A DNA stretch of 64,000 nucleotides, taken from positions 1,054,001-1,118,000 of the forward strand of contig NC_026741.1 of assembly GCF_000210295.1 (NCBI RefSeq), read 5' to 3'. The position numbers were made by a program, and so were the translations under genes. This document shows, piece after piece, positions 18,476 through 28,964 of this stretch. This DNA comes from Trypanosoma brucei gambiense DAL972. Lineage: Eukaryota; Euglenozoa; Kinetoplastea; Trypanosomatida; Trypanosomatidae. Position 1 is the stretch's first letter. Every line of letters starts with the position of its first letter. A model generated the notes under the pieces. That model was not told the origin of the DNA. It saw only the letters and a program-made list of their open reading frames with translations, and ran no database searches.

Positions 18476-18777
18476 TTCAGTTCTTTCAGGTCATTTTCCT
18501 CACTTAAACAATGTAAAAGATGAGCATCTCAACACCTAATGCCGTCCCTTTACTTTTCCCCCTTCACTTTAACCTTTTGCATCTCACAAAGAACATACAT
18601 TGGCATTAGGGGACAGCGGCACAACAACAACAACAATTTAAAAAATCCGCTGCCAATATGGTCAACTAACTAACCAACTAACCTTAAGAAAAAAAAAAGA
18701 GAGCAAGCGCATGCCGAGAAAAAGTAGAGTGAACGAAGAAGAGAAATCCCAACAAATAATAATACATGTATAACAAT

Positions 18778-18795
18778 CATCATCATCATCATCAT
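18778..18795. repeat. CAT trinucleotide microsatellite
   Basis: Six CAT units lie about 90 bases beyond the stop codon of the 647-residue gene, in its 3' UTR. Confidence 0.8.
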
Positions 18796-18887
18796 CTCCC
18801 GCATGAAACTAAGAAGAAAGGAGAACACGAAACCTGTGGTCGTTGGAGGTTGCAGTAGCCACTAATGATCGCGCAAACACAAGAAAG

Positions 18888-20831
18888 TTAATTGCGATAG
18901 CAACCGCGCATGGTTCGTGCTGCCTCTGCCTCTGCGTACTGCGACTGTTTCAACTGCGCTTGACGCCGCTTAACCGCTGGGAACAAGTCAGATATGGCAG
19001 CACCCACTAAGGAATCCGCAAAGTGTGGTAACACCGTGCTGTACCCATTATTTGACTCTACCGCCGCCATGTAACGCTCGACATTTTCATGGAAACGGGT
19101 AACGACGCCGCGGTCGGACTGAGAGCAACGACGGCGGCCGCTATGAAATAATGCTCGCTGCTGTTGATGCTGATGCTGATGCAACTGGAACTGCTGCTGC
19201 CTTTGTGAGATGTCACTGAACTTCCCTAAGGCTACTTCGCCACTAATTTTCGGTATTTTCTCCTCTACTCTGCCATCTACACCCACACCAACCTCCCATG
19301 TCCCCAACCTTGTGCAGCGCCGCCACTCTGCCGATGTGTCCAGTCCATCACATGCCCGTTCTGCATCCATGGGCATGGCGCCACTTCGCATAGAGTGATT
19401 TTCCGTCCGTCTGGCGCTTGTAGCAATCTCCGGTGTTGTGCTATCACCACCCCTTCGGTGTTCACATGAACTGGGTTCATGCTTCACGTGCTGCCCACGT
19501 CTCTTCCTGAGAGGGTTGCGATCTCCTTTTACACGTGTGGATGCATTATAATCTACATCTCCTTGTGATGGTCGACCCTCTTCACTGTGAGTTACCTCGT
19601 GTCTTAAGAGAGACGAGCAACTGGGTTGCTGCGGTGACAACAATGGCACGTCACACCGGTTACCCACCATACCTCGACCAAAAAAATTCTTACTCCCCTC
19701 TTGGCGTTGGGACGGAGGCAAAATGTGCACGCCATGTCCGCTGCGATTTGTTTTTACGTTGCAACTCGCGCTCCCACTGCTGTGGGCGATGGCAAACTCT
19801 CTTCGGGCTATGGGAGGTACGGGTGAATGAACTTCGTCCTTCCGTGGAGGATACCACACCGTGTCGAAACCCATACCGAAGCTGTTATCCGCCTCGTTAC
19901 TGTTCTCGATTGCATCCACTAGCAAAGTGGAATTCCACGACAATTGGCGCGCTGGGCTCGTCGTCCTCACGTTTTGTGACGGAATTGTGGTACCTAACTG
20001 TTGCCTCAGGAATCCCATCGCTTGCTTCCGTTCTTGACTTTGCACATCAAAAGAACGACTGAGTTGGTCTTCCGTTAGTGCATTTGCAAATATGTCAACG
20101 TGACTGGACCCTTGTGCCACAGGAGTGGAGCTGTAAGCCTCTCTACTCAACTCGCACCCCCACATACCGCCACCTGCAGCCGGGTTAGACGTCATCAAAA
20201 TATCCGTTGACAGCTGAACTAGCGGTGTCGGTGTGTTGGCATCGGTAGAGTGATCCCCACGAACACTAGAAACGGGAAGTGAAGTGTCCTCGTCACGTGT
20301 CGCGTTCTTCTTACCGCCTCCAGTTTCACTTCCAGATGTGTTTTTGCTTTCATACTCGCCGCAAGCATTGGACAGCTCGCCACGACGCGTCAACACACGA
20401 CCAGGGGCACACGCTGGAGTCTCATGCGGGGATTCACCACCTATCTTCCAGTCCTCACAACCGTTGCCCACTATGTAACGGTATCCCTCGAGCAATTCCT
20501 TTAACTCCTGCTCGACAGAGAGCAAATCGTTGCTGGCGCACAAAGAGCCAGATGAAGACAATGCAGGGGAATCAACGTTACCACGGCTAGCGCGTGATAC
20601 TACAATCGGTTTTGTGTCAAACCGTTCGGTGGTATGAGTTACACTGATCCCTTTTTTCATTCCTGGTCGCCTCCATTCACATTGCTCCTCACGGCCCAAC
20701 TGCTCAGTACCGTGACCTCTATTGCTTGATGAGTGAAGCCGCAACTCTGGCGACGGAATTTGACACCCGTACACGCCGTCGCGGCACCACCCTTGAAGAT
20801 GCTTTTCATCCTCTTCAATACGCCTTTCCAT
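18888..20831 (-). CDS. Hypothetical protein without recognised domain (647 aa)
   Basis: No family is recognised. Most of the protein is polar and rich in Ser, Gly, Arg and Thr, so it is probably disordered. There is a Gln/His run around residues 580-595 (LHQHQHQQQRA). The last 60 residues are the most ordered part: helices around NVERYMAAVESNNGY and ALVGAAISDLFPAVKRRQAQL-type sequence end in ARTMRGCYRN. Such a short C-terminal helical block after a long disordered region is typical of many kinetoplastid cytoskeletal or RNA-associated proteins, but this is only a comparison of style. The frame is open to a GTG at 20921; the ATG at 20831 is the first in frame. Base composition and codon use look like the neighbours. 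Confidence 0.82.
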   Translation of the reverse strand: MERRIEEDEKHLQGWCRDGVYGCQIPSPELRLHSSSNRGHGTEQLGREEQCEWRRPGMKKGISVTHTTERFDTKPIVVSRASRGNVDSPALSSSGSLCASNDLLSVEQELKELLEGYRYIVGNGCEDWKIGGESPHETPACAPGRVLTRRGELSNACGEYESKNTSGSETGGGKKNATRDEDTSLPVSSVRGDHSTDANTPTPLVQLSTDILMTSNPAAGGGMWGCELSREAYSSTPVAQGSSHVDIFANALTEDQLSRSFDVQSQERKQAMGFLRQQLGTTIPSQNVRTTSPARQLSWNSTLLVDAIENSNEADNSFGMGFDTVWYPPRKDEVHSPVPPIARREFAIAHSSGSASCNVKTNRSGHGVHILPPSQRQEGSKNFFGRGMVGNRCDVPLLSPQQPSCSSLLRHEVTHSEEGRPSQGDVDYNASTRVKGDRNPLRKRRGQHVKHEPSSCEHRRGGDSTTPEIATSARRTENHSMRSGAMPMDAERACDGLDTSAEWRRCTRLGTWEVGVGVDGRVEEKIPKISGEVALGKFSDISQRQQQFQLHQHQHQQQRALFHSGRRRCSQSDRGVVTRFHENVERYMAAVESNNGYSTVLPHFADSLVGAAISDLFPAVKRRQAQLKQSQYAEAEAARTMRGCYRN

Positions 20832-22121
20832 GGCGCTTTTTCGCCCTCTTATGTAGTTCTTATCAATACTTACCTCCACTTGCACGTACTCTCTCCTCCC
20901 CTCTCGCGCCCGTTCTACCACCCCTTACTTGTTTATTCCCTTCTGAAGAAAACAGTTTTTTTTCCCTCTTCCCCCTTCGATTTGTTATGACGCCTATATG
21001 CTATTACTACTTCTTTCTCACAAATGATTTCTTTGATCGGTTCCGCTCACGCGTTGACGCCGAACTCCCGATGGATGTGAGCACACACACACGCACACAC
21101 ACACAAGCGGGAGAAAACTGATGGGAAGGTCCCTTGTCTCCTCTTGATGTGGTTTCTGCCGGTTCGGACAGCTTTCGTCGGTGCACGTCGCAGCTGAAAA
21201 ATTATAGGTTGGAACCGGAGGCAAATGCACCGTGAAAATGTCCTGCGAGTGAGCCAACCGATGAGCTAAATGCAGCTACAGTCAAAAACGCTTGATGTGT
21301 CTAATATATATTATTGCTCTTTTCTAGTGGATATGACCACAGAGCTACCTATTTCCTTTTTACCCTTTTACCGTTTCCCTCCAAAAGGCACTTTAATGAA
21401 GAGCAGTAAGTTCATTGGAGAGTAGGAAACAGGACGGAAACCCCCACAAATGTGGAACACTCAAAAAAGAAAAGTGCGAAGTGGAAAACTTATAGCCAGG
21501 TGAAGTCATACGCGTGGAAATTTGCCAAGGACGTTATGACAAGTGCCTCCTATCCATGCACTCAACTTTTTTAAAATGCTTCTCCTTTTGTTTCATCCCA
21601 AACAAATGCATAACGAGCAGACACCTGGAGCAACAGTGTTGCAATTTGAATCTTTTATAGTACACATGGAAACACACGAAAACGTCTCAGACGAGCTGCA
21701 GCTCGGTGGACAAAGAAGTGATATTTGGTCACCCTTCGAATACAAACCGTCTCCCAATCACAAGCACAAACACAAACACAAACACACACGTATGGGCCTC
21801 CCTGTTCACTCACCTGCATCTACATGAGAAACTCACCCACAAACCACTTGTGGGCACCTCACATCGACAAATCGTGGTTTTATCAGTATGTTGGTGGGCG
21901 AAAACAAAACAAAATACATAATTGTACAAAGGTATAAGCCAACACCCAACCAATATAGTGGTCAGTAAGGTATCAGGGATCCACCTCTACAAACACTGGT
22001 CAACGCATATCTCATTCCTTTCCCTCTCTAAGGGGGAACTGGAAGAAAAGTCGGGGGTGGGGTCAAGGGAAGAAAACAAAGTAAAAAGGAAACAAAAAGG
22101 AAAACACAACTTCTGAAGGTG
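20832..22121. other. Intergenic region, IQ-protein gene to 647-aa gene
   Basis: It includes the 5' region of the 647-residue gene, a CA microsatellite near 21083-21103, a CAAACA hexamer run at 21760-21788, and the 3' UTR of the IQ-protein gene. No gene seen. Confidence 0.5.
21760..21788. repeat. CAAACA-type hexanucleotide repeat
   Basis: Four to five near-perfect CACAAA units in the IQ-gene 3' region. Confidence 0.75.
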
Positions 22122-25100
22122 TCACGAGTCCTCTCTGTACGTACAATATACGCTGTCTAACTCCTCATCACTATCATCAGTGTCCCTCATAATATTTTTG
22201 ACTACCAACAACGCGGCGGCGCCAGGAAGCGATGTCCTGCTAAAGCACCAGCTAATAACATCGCGGGATTTTTCCTCTAGCACCTCGATTCGCCGCCGAT
22301 CATGTTCACATTGCAACATCGTCGCCCGCCACTCATCGACCCATAGTTCCACGGCCACCTCTTCCATTTCCTCTCGTTTACGCGCCTCCCGTTGCACCAA
22401 ATAGGAACGAAGTCGGTAATCACGTCGTGCAAGAAATCCGCGCATGACAGCCTGAATGCGCGTGACACACGAAAGAACTAAAGCACGAAGAGCACGCTCA
22501 CGCTCTTCCGCCTCCTTCTTGCGGCGCCGTGCTATCCAGCGACGAACCCCACGCTGAATAACGGTTGCGCACTTATCGAGGAATAACTGCCGCCGCACGA
22601 CCCTGCGGACAATCAACTTATCCGTTAACCGACGGCAGCGTCGTTCCTCGGCTATTTGGCAGCTTCGTCGTGCACGGAGAAATGCGCCAATGTGGGCCAC
22701 AATTTTCAATTTTTGTTCGTGACGAAGCCACTGGTACAACTCCATGGCTTGACGGCGGAGTCGCAGTGCATAACCCAGTTGCATGCGCACAGTCCCGGCG
22801 CGACTCGCACTTTGAATCTTCATCGCTGCATAGAAGAAACCACGACCGATAGCCGCACGGCGGTGCCGTGCGGTTCGTTTTGCTATTGCCATGCGAGCAA
22901 ATGATTGAAGTTTTATGGTTGCTCGGTATATGCGGTATTCTTCGTCCAGGCGGTCCCTACTGGTAACTTGCTGCACCCTGCGGAGATACCGTACAGTTCC
23001 ATCAGCAAGGAAGCGACGGACCACGCGCTGGATCAACAGCACTGCACGCACTGTTCGACGGCAGTGGTTGAGTGCATTGTGCACAACCTGCAGCCGTAAG
23101 GCATTCTTCCATCCTTGCTGTATGACTGCGGCAGCCTCTTCACGTTTGACCTCACGATGTGCAGCTTCCAGCGCAAGACGCTCACGGCGGCGTTTGTACT
23201 CCTGCAAGCACAACCGCACAAGATCGATACTTTCGTTAAGTTTTCGCTGCCGTTGCTCGTACTCTTCTGCCAACCGCTCCCTAAGGAGACGCACTTTTCG
23301 TCGGTCCAGATGGCCTTTATAGTGTCGCTGAATGACAGTTGCCGCGCTGTTTTGTTTTCGAAGCAACTCCTCTTCTCTCTGCTCTTCCTTAATTTCACGC
23401 TCCCGCCGCCGCCAGTATTGCCTGCGTGGATAAACAAGTCGCCACCAACGCGCCACGATCGTCTGCGCCACAACGCGCAGCCGTAACTCTTCCATGTTGT
23501 TGAGTCTAAGCAGTTTACAAAGGTACCGCTGAACTCTTCGCCGAGCAACGTAATCCTTTCCATAGCGCGCGATAACAAGTGCTGCCTTGATTTCACGATT
23601 TTCTCGTTCAATTCGCTCGTCCATAGCCGTAGCGTACCTTTGCTGCGTCAAACGCAGATGTTTTTGCGCCACAACAGAGTGAATAAAGCCTTCAATACAC
23701 ATTGCTGCGGCCTTTTGCACCCGGTAAACACGCTTGTAGAGAATCTGCTGCCGTTCACGCAGTGCAACACGCGCCTGATAAACACGCCAGGCGCATTGTA
23801 TTTTGATGGCTGAGAGCATACGCCACTGGAAAAGTTGCCGGAAGTAGTTAACGAGTTCGATCTCGCAGCGTTCTTTTTTCTCTTCTACTGTTTCCTCCTC
23901 ACTTTCCTCACTCTCCTCAGTTTCCTCACTTTCTTCGGTTTCCTCCGTTTCTTCTTCATCCGATTCATCTGATTCATCTTCCTCATCAGATTCCTCTTCC
24001 TCATCCGATTCCTCATCTTTTTTATCCTCACAAACTAACCCATGCACCGACCCCTCACGTTCACTAGCTGCTGCTTCACCTGAATTGGGTCTCTGAGTGC
24101 TATCAGAAGATTGGGCCTTGTCGATTCTGGGTCGGCGTTTGGGTTTCTTCGCAAGCGCACTTTTCAGGTTGAACGCTCCCGAACTTTCTTGCAGGTCAGC
24201 GTCAGAGTCTCCTTTGTCCATTCCCAGTGCGGAATCATGTAAGGGGGAACCGACTGATGAACTTCCACCATCCGCTGCTCGCTTGTGGCTTCGTTTCTTC
24301 ACTTTGCGCTTTAGTGCCTGGGAATCGCTCAGAGGGGCTTGGGAGGCGCGTAAAGATCCGCCCTCCTCGGAGGTGGTGGGTTCCTCCTTATCATGCCCCT
24401 TTGCTGATCGCTTCTTTTTCTTCTTTTTCTTCATGTCGTCACCAATAAGACCCAGTCGGGCAAGCAGCGCGTCACCGCTAGAGAAATCGTTGAAGAGACT
24501 CTTGGTAAGATCCTCACTCTTAACGCGCTTCCTGACTTTCTTCTTCTCTGTTTTCCGTTTAGCTTTTTTCACTCGCGCCAGCAGTTGGTCCCCGGCACCA
24601 AGGTTGTCGGCGGCAGAATTTTCTGTAACTATGGCTATTTCCCCGGTACCACTCGACGTCTTTTTCCTTGCTCGGACACGGTTTAATAGGTTTGTTAAGG
24701 TTCCATCACCACTAAGCTCATCGGTAACAGTACCATCATCGTCATCATCATCGCCATCTGATTTTGTATCTTTATCATCGCCCTTCGCTTTCTTATGTTT
24801 TTTTTTGTCATCTTTCCTGCTTTTCATACGATCAATACAGGCTAATAATGCTTCCCCACCAACGAAACCATCGCCGTCCGCCTGCAACATGCCTTCATCG
24901 ATCTCCAAGGTCGATTCATTTCTTTCCTCTTTTGATTTCCTTGACTTTTTCTTCGACTCGCTTCCACCCTGCGCTGCGCCTGATTTCCCTGGCCCGACAA
25001 ATGCAGGCAGAAAACTTCGTTGGCGACGGAGCCTCCTTCTTCGCCGCTGTATTTCTAACATTTTTTCCCTCTCCCGCTCTTCCTCGCGCCTTTTCTCCGC

Positions 25101-26519
25101 AAAAAGCGTATCCTCCACACTCACACCGCCGAGCCGCAGCGCATCACTCGGCCGTCGTAACCTGTGACAGGTGAAGAGGTGTTTTGTATTTACATGTTCC
25201 CCACTTACCACAACCTCAACGGTCCGTTTTCGCGTTCCACCAAGAGGCATAGAGGGGTCCCACTTTATGGCAGCCTGGTACCAATTATCGTTTAGTTGAG
25301 AATCCGAATCACCTACAACTACTGGGAAACTCGGAAGGCGGTCTTGCAGCGAGGGAAGTGCAATTTTCGTGCTGACAGTTGCGAGCGAGCTCATCCCTGC
25401 GGTCGTTACTGTGCGTGGGGTAGAGGCGTTGCGCGATGGTGCAGTGACCCTACCTTGGCTAATCTGTGGCAGACTCAATATGCTTTGATTCGATCCAACT
25501 GTTTCGCCAAGGATGTTAGCCTCAAGTCGTGACGGTCGGTTCGATCTTCTTCCATCCTCATGCGGCTCTACCATGGGTTCCGCCTCATTTGGGGCATCTT
25601 GGATGCCCTCAAGTTTCAAACGAAGCGGATGGTTGGGTTCCAAGTACTGCTTACCAAGTTCTAAGGCCCTCGAAAAGCTGGTTTGCATTTCTCGTTCTAT
25701 AGCCAACTGTTTATTACTATCAACTTCCAAAGAAGAAATATGCTCAAGTTCACAACCAACATTGTACAGCGCGACCGGAAGGAGCTCACAAGCCTCCTTC
25801 ATACAATTGGCACCGAATCCCCCTGCCGATGGCTTGCTTACCGCAGTTTCCAACATCCGAACAGCGGCGCGGTGACGCCTGATCGCTCGGTCACACTGAC
25901 CCGCGTTATGTAAGAGGACGGCAATCTGTATGGAACTCATCGCCTGTCGAAGGAGGTTCACCTTCTCCTCAACGGCGACCAACTGCTGCACCGTCTTCGG
26001 GTCAGCGGCATCTCCTTGACTTGTCACCACGGCCCGCTGCTTCCTCACAACGGCGGCTACATGTTGTTCTAGTTTGCATGCCTCTTTGGCCTGCTTCACA
26101 GCCTCCAGCATATCCCCTTGCGACGCATGACCTTGGTTGTTATGGGCAAACAATTCCCGCAACATAACATGCGTATCGCGAACAACTAACAAAATTTGCG
26201 CCGCTATAAGGGGAGGGATGTGCTCCTGTATGCTGATACTGGGTATGGAGGCGTCGCTTCCGTGATCATCCCTGTTACTAACAGGAGCACCTTCCCGCTG
26301 CAGCCATATGCCGTCTGGAATACAGGCACGACGAACCTCATGCCCGATCTCAGCAGCTTTATCTAATGCCTGTATGGCTTTGGTCCGCACACCCATGGCG
26401 GCCTTCCAGTCAGGTCCGTCAACTACGCCGGGTGGAATATTACTGGAAGCGAGGAGGAACTCCTCAATATTTTGTTTTGCCTCAATTTGCAACCGCTGGA
26501 GTTCATCAAGTCGTTCCAT
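22122..26519 (-). CDS. IQ-motif protein with acidic and lysine-rich middle region (1465 aa)
   Basis: Residues 1-300 are helical, possibly TPR-like. Residues 470-535 are strongly charged. Residues 551-700 hold four copies of a short module, GDxLLARhK-like, separated by lysine-rich linkers. An acidic Glu/Asp/Ser run fills 835-880. From 900 to 1370 at least eight IQ-type calmodulin-binding motifs follow. Clear cores include AIKIQCAWRVYQAR (904), ATVIQRHYKGHLDRR (1060), LLIQRVVRRF (1161), IKLQSFARM (1202), MKIQSASRAG (1233), ATVIQRGVRRWIARR (1318) and VTRIQAVMRGFLARR (1352). Multiple IQ motifs bind calmodulin or calmodulin-like light chains. In kinetoplastids such proteins are often axonemal or cytoskeletal, which I infer here. 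The predicted acceptor leaves only a 7-base leader before the ATG. Confidence 0.93.
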   Translation of the reverse strand: MERLDELQRLQIEAKQNIEEFLLASSNIPPGVVDGPDWKAAMGVRTKAIQALDKAAEIGHEVRRACIPDGIWLQREGAPVSNRDDHGSDASIPSISIQEHIPPLIAAQILLVVRDTHVMLRELFAHNNQGHASQGDMLEAVKQAKEACKLEQHVAAVVRKQRAVVTSQGDAADPKTVQQLVAVEEKVNLLRQAMSSIQIAVLLHNAGQCDRAIRRHRAAVRMLETAVSKPSAGGFGANCMKEACELLPVALYNVGCELEHISSLEVDSNKQLAIEREMQTSFSRALELGKQYLEPNHPLRLKLEGIQDAPNEAEPMVEPHEDGRRSNRPSRLEANILGETVGSNQSILSLPQISQGRVTAPSRNASTPRTVTTAGMSSLATVSTKIALPSLQDRLPSFPVVVGDSDSQLNDNWYQAAIKWDPSMPLGGTRKRTVEVVVSGEHVNTKHLFTCHRLRRPSDALRLGGVSVEDTLFAEKRREEEREREKMLEIQRRRRRLRRQRSFLPAFVGPGKSGAAQGGSESKKKSRKSKEERNESTLEIDEGMLQADGDGFVGGEALLACIDRMKSRKDDKKKHKKAKGDDKDTKSDGDDDDDDGTVTDELSGDGTLTNLLNRVRARKKTSSGTGEIAIVTENSAADNLGAGDQLLARVKKAKRKTEKKKVRKRVKSEDLTKSLFNDFSSGDALLARLGLIGDDMKKKKKKKRSAKGHDKEEPTTSEEGGSLRASQAPLSDSQALKRKVKKRSHKRAADGGSSSVGSPLHDSALGMDKGDSDADLQESSGAFNLKSALAKKPKRRPRIDKAQSSDSTQRPNSGEAAASEREGSVHGLVCEDKKDEESDEEEESDEEDESDESDEEETEETEESEETEESEESEEETVEEKKERCEIELVNYFRQLFQWRMLSAIKIQCAWRVYQARVALRERQQILYKRVYRVQKAAAMCIEGFIHSVVAQKHLRLTQQRYATAMDERIERENREIKAALVIARYGKDYVARRRVQRYLCKLLRLNNMEELRLRVVAQTIVARWWRLVYPRRQYWRRREREIKEEQREEELLRKQNSAATVIQRHYKGHLDRRKVRLLRERLAEEYEQRQRKLNESIDLVRLCLQEYKRRRERLALEAAHREVKREEAAAVIQQGWKNALRLQVVHNALNHCRRTVRAVLLIQRVVRRFLADGTVRYLRRVQQVTSRDRLDEEYRIYRATIKLQSFARMAIAKRTARHRRAAIGRGFFYAAMKIQSASRAGTVRMQLGYALRLRRQAMELYQWLRHEQKLKIVAHIGAFLRARRSCQIAEERRCRRLTDKLIVRRVVRRQLFLDKCATVIQRGVRRWIARRRKKEAEERERALRALVLSCVTRIQAVMRGFLARRDYRLRSYLVQREARKREEMEEVAVELWVDEWRATMLQCEHDRRRIEVLEEKSRDVISWCFSRTSLPGAAALLVVKNIMRDTDDSDEELDSVYCTYREDS

Positions 26520-26526
26520 TGTGCAG

Positions 26527-26528
26527 CT
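26527..26528 (-). promoter_or_regulatory. Predicted trans-splice acceptor, IQ-protein gene
   Basis: The pyrimidine tract complementary to 26577-26600 is followed by about 50 AG-free bases. The first AG lies only 7 bases before the ATG at 26519. Confidence 0.5.
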
Positions 26529-27084
26529 CGGAAGTTAGAAGTGGGGATTTAAAGCAGATCGAGTCAGTAGCAACCGGCAGAGAAAGAAGAAAGTAAAACA
26601 AACCCACACAGTCTGTCACAGTAACCGCGTAAAAATTGTGGGACTAGCCGTGCAGTTCCTCTATTCCTCTGGTCACGCGGCACCGGTGCAGAACTGGGCA
26701 CCACCTCTATCTGCTGCTTGTTTTCTTGTCCCTTCGCTGGTCAACCAACCGAGTTGAAGAAAATAAGGGAAGTTAAAAGAATGGCCCAATTTGCATAATA
26801 TAAACATGTGCGCAAAACAGTGAAGTTGAAAAAACTGGTCTCGCATATGTGCCTGGAGATGAGACTAAGTACGTGGGTGTGGATGTGCACGCGCTACACG
26901 GCACAACGAGAGATGAAGAAGTTGACAACAGCGACATTTTCACACGGAAGAGTTATACAAACACGTCAACACAAAAATAACCAGGGACTAAGGGAGAAAG
27001 GAATATGCATAAATGTTGCCTCCAGCACCCGTGGACCGTGTTGTTAAAAGTGTATTACCTGCCCATCTTAACAACCGCCCACGG

Positions 27085-27120
<36 letters not shown>
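27085..27120. repeat. (AC)8(AT)10 compound microsatellite
   Basis: A pure AC run passes directly into a pure AT run within the gap downstream of Rab11. Confidence 0.9.
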
Positions 27121-28215
27121 GTGGTTATCAGCAAGGGAGAGGGAAAAGAAGGGTTGCAATTCACACTACAAATAGTAATATATATATTAGTGTGTATGTT
27201 TGCTTGCACGCATAAGTTTAACAAGGCAAAGAAAAAACAGGTACAGTAGACGGTCGTACTCAGTTTCTGCATCTGAGACTTCCTGATCTGGCCTGACCTC
27301 ACCTCATCTCCCCCTTCTCAACCCTTTGAGCTGCCAAATCCTCAGGTAAAATGGAGCGCCGCAATACGCCTCAGGCGGAAAAGTAACGAAAAAAAAAAAC
27401 GGCACACTAGTGACACTTTCATCCCCTTATTCCTTTTCTTCACCCTTCCTTTCAACAGCTCAATAACCATTTCATCTATTTCCTCGTCCACTTCATGTCA
27501 AGTGATGTCACAAAAATCAGTCCCATTCCCCCCCGTACTCTCTTTTTCTGATGCGCTTCCTCTTTCAATCCGTCCTTCCCCAGCTCCCTTCAAAGACCAC
27601 CACATCCCCTCCATAATGCAACACACAACAAAAAGGAAAGAGAGGAATGGAAAAAGAAATGAAGAAGAGAAAAGAGGTTGAAGGAAAAGAAAGGAAAGGA
27701 AAGTGAGACCCTACTCAGAGAATGCGTTGACAGCAACAGTTGTGCCATTACGTGACATGGCACCCATTTCCGTTTCTTCATAGGAATACCATGGTTTTCT
27801 TTTTTTTTTTTTGTCCGGGGGGAGGGGGTTGCCTTGTCGGTCATATATTTCTTTGCGGTTTCACTCCACTGCATCACCGCTGCTCCCTCCCCCGATAAAC
27901 TTTTCCGCAAGTTCAGCAAATCGATTCCGTGAGTTGTTTTTTCTTTTCTTTTTTTTTTTTCTTCGTTCCCTCCTTCTTTCCTTCCTTCTAAATGTACGTA
28001 TGTTTATGCCTCACTGGAATTCTTCATTTTAATCATTTCCCTCCATCTTTTCATTCTTCTTTTCCCTCTTTTTTTTTTTTCATCTTCCATTTGCTCAAAC
28101 AACTCCCACCCCCCAATCCCAAGCCTTTATGACCACAACGACTACACCAAACCCACAAAAGGCTGACCTACCTATTTCAAAACATTCAGCCATACCAAAC
28201 CCGAATATGAAGGGA

Positions 28216-28235
28216 ACAAACAAACAAACAAACAA
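28216..28235. repeat. CAAA tetranucleotide microsatellite
   Basis: Five CAAA units in the gene-free region downstream of Rab11. A similar run lies at 31201-31221. Confidence 0.75.
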
Positions 28236-28964
28236 CAAAAAATGGAAACACAAAGACAGAACAGTGGAGAAACTAAAGGGATGGAATCGAAATAACGAGT
28301 GAGCATTGTTTTACTTATATTATTTATGTGCGCAATTATCCACTTGTTTGAAGGGTTGTTGTTAACCAGCAAAGCACAGAAACCTGAGACTGTTGTTTTT
28401 TTCCCCTCCCTTTTAAATAGAAAAGAGAGATGCGGCGCTCGCAGTAATAACATATACGCAACATAACGCACGCAGTCTCAGAGGTGTAACCGTGAGCGCA
28501 GCAAACGTACACACACGATTGAAATTTAATAACAGCAAGATTTGTCAGAGTAGCTTTGTATAAAAGAGGGCCCGGCAAACCAAAGAGGCACACAGAAAGG
28601 TGTAGGGGCAAAAGGTTCGTAAAGGGAGAGAGAAAGGGAAAAGGAAGGGAGGGAGGGCATGGAAGGGAACAACAACAACAAAAAAAAGCGGTAAGCTGCG
28701 CCCAAGTATTTGATACTCCCCACACATCCCACTCCACCGGGCATTTGTTACTTGAGCAAATGTCACATGTTAGATACAACAAATGTCTTTACACCATAGT
28801 GTATGTATGCATAATTCCCGTCCACTTCTTATTTCGTTTCCCTACTCAACCACTCACAACCACACGAACACGAACATACACATATACGTGTGCACTCCTT
28901 TTTCTCTTTTTTACCAAAGTTACCTTTTTTTTTTCTATCCAGGCCTTAATCGCTTTCTGAAGTC

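Larger units (their letters stand above)
16429..18887. other. 2.5-kb gene-free region
   Basis: It contains the Nop16 acceptor, a double hairpin with T11 at 16738-16783, AAT microsatellites, many A/T homopolymers, and a TA-rich block at 18270-18475. It probably comprises the 3' UTR of the 647-residue gene plus spacer. Open frames here translate into poly-Phe, poly-Tyr or poly-Lys and are not supported. Confidence 0.5.
26520..28964. other. 2.4-kb gene-free region
   Basis: It holds the IQ-gene acceptor, an AC/AT microsatellite at 27085-27120, A/T homopolymers and C/T-rich stretches at 27400-28120. It is probably mostly the Rab11 3' UTR and spacer. No supported gene. Confidence 0.5.

Noticed and set aside
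24097..25167. 356-codon plus-strand open frame within the IQ-protein gene
   Set aside because: It lies opposite the acidic and lysine-rich region; the Ser/Phe-rich product is explained by the complementary codons.
26988..27302. 104-codon minus-strand frame in the gap downstream of Rab11
   Set aside because: Much of it is AC/AT microsatellite; no conserved-looking segment.
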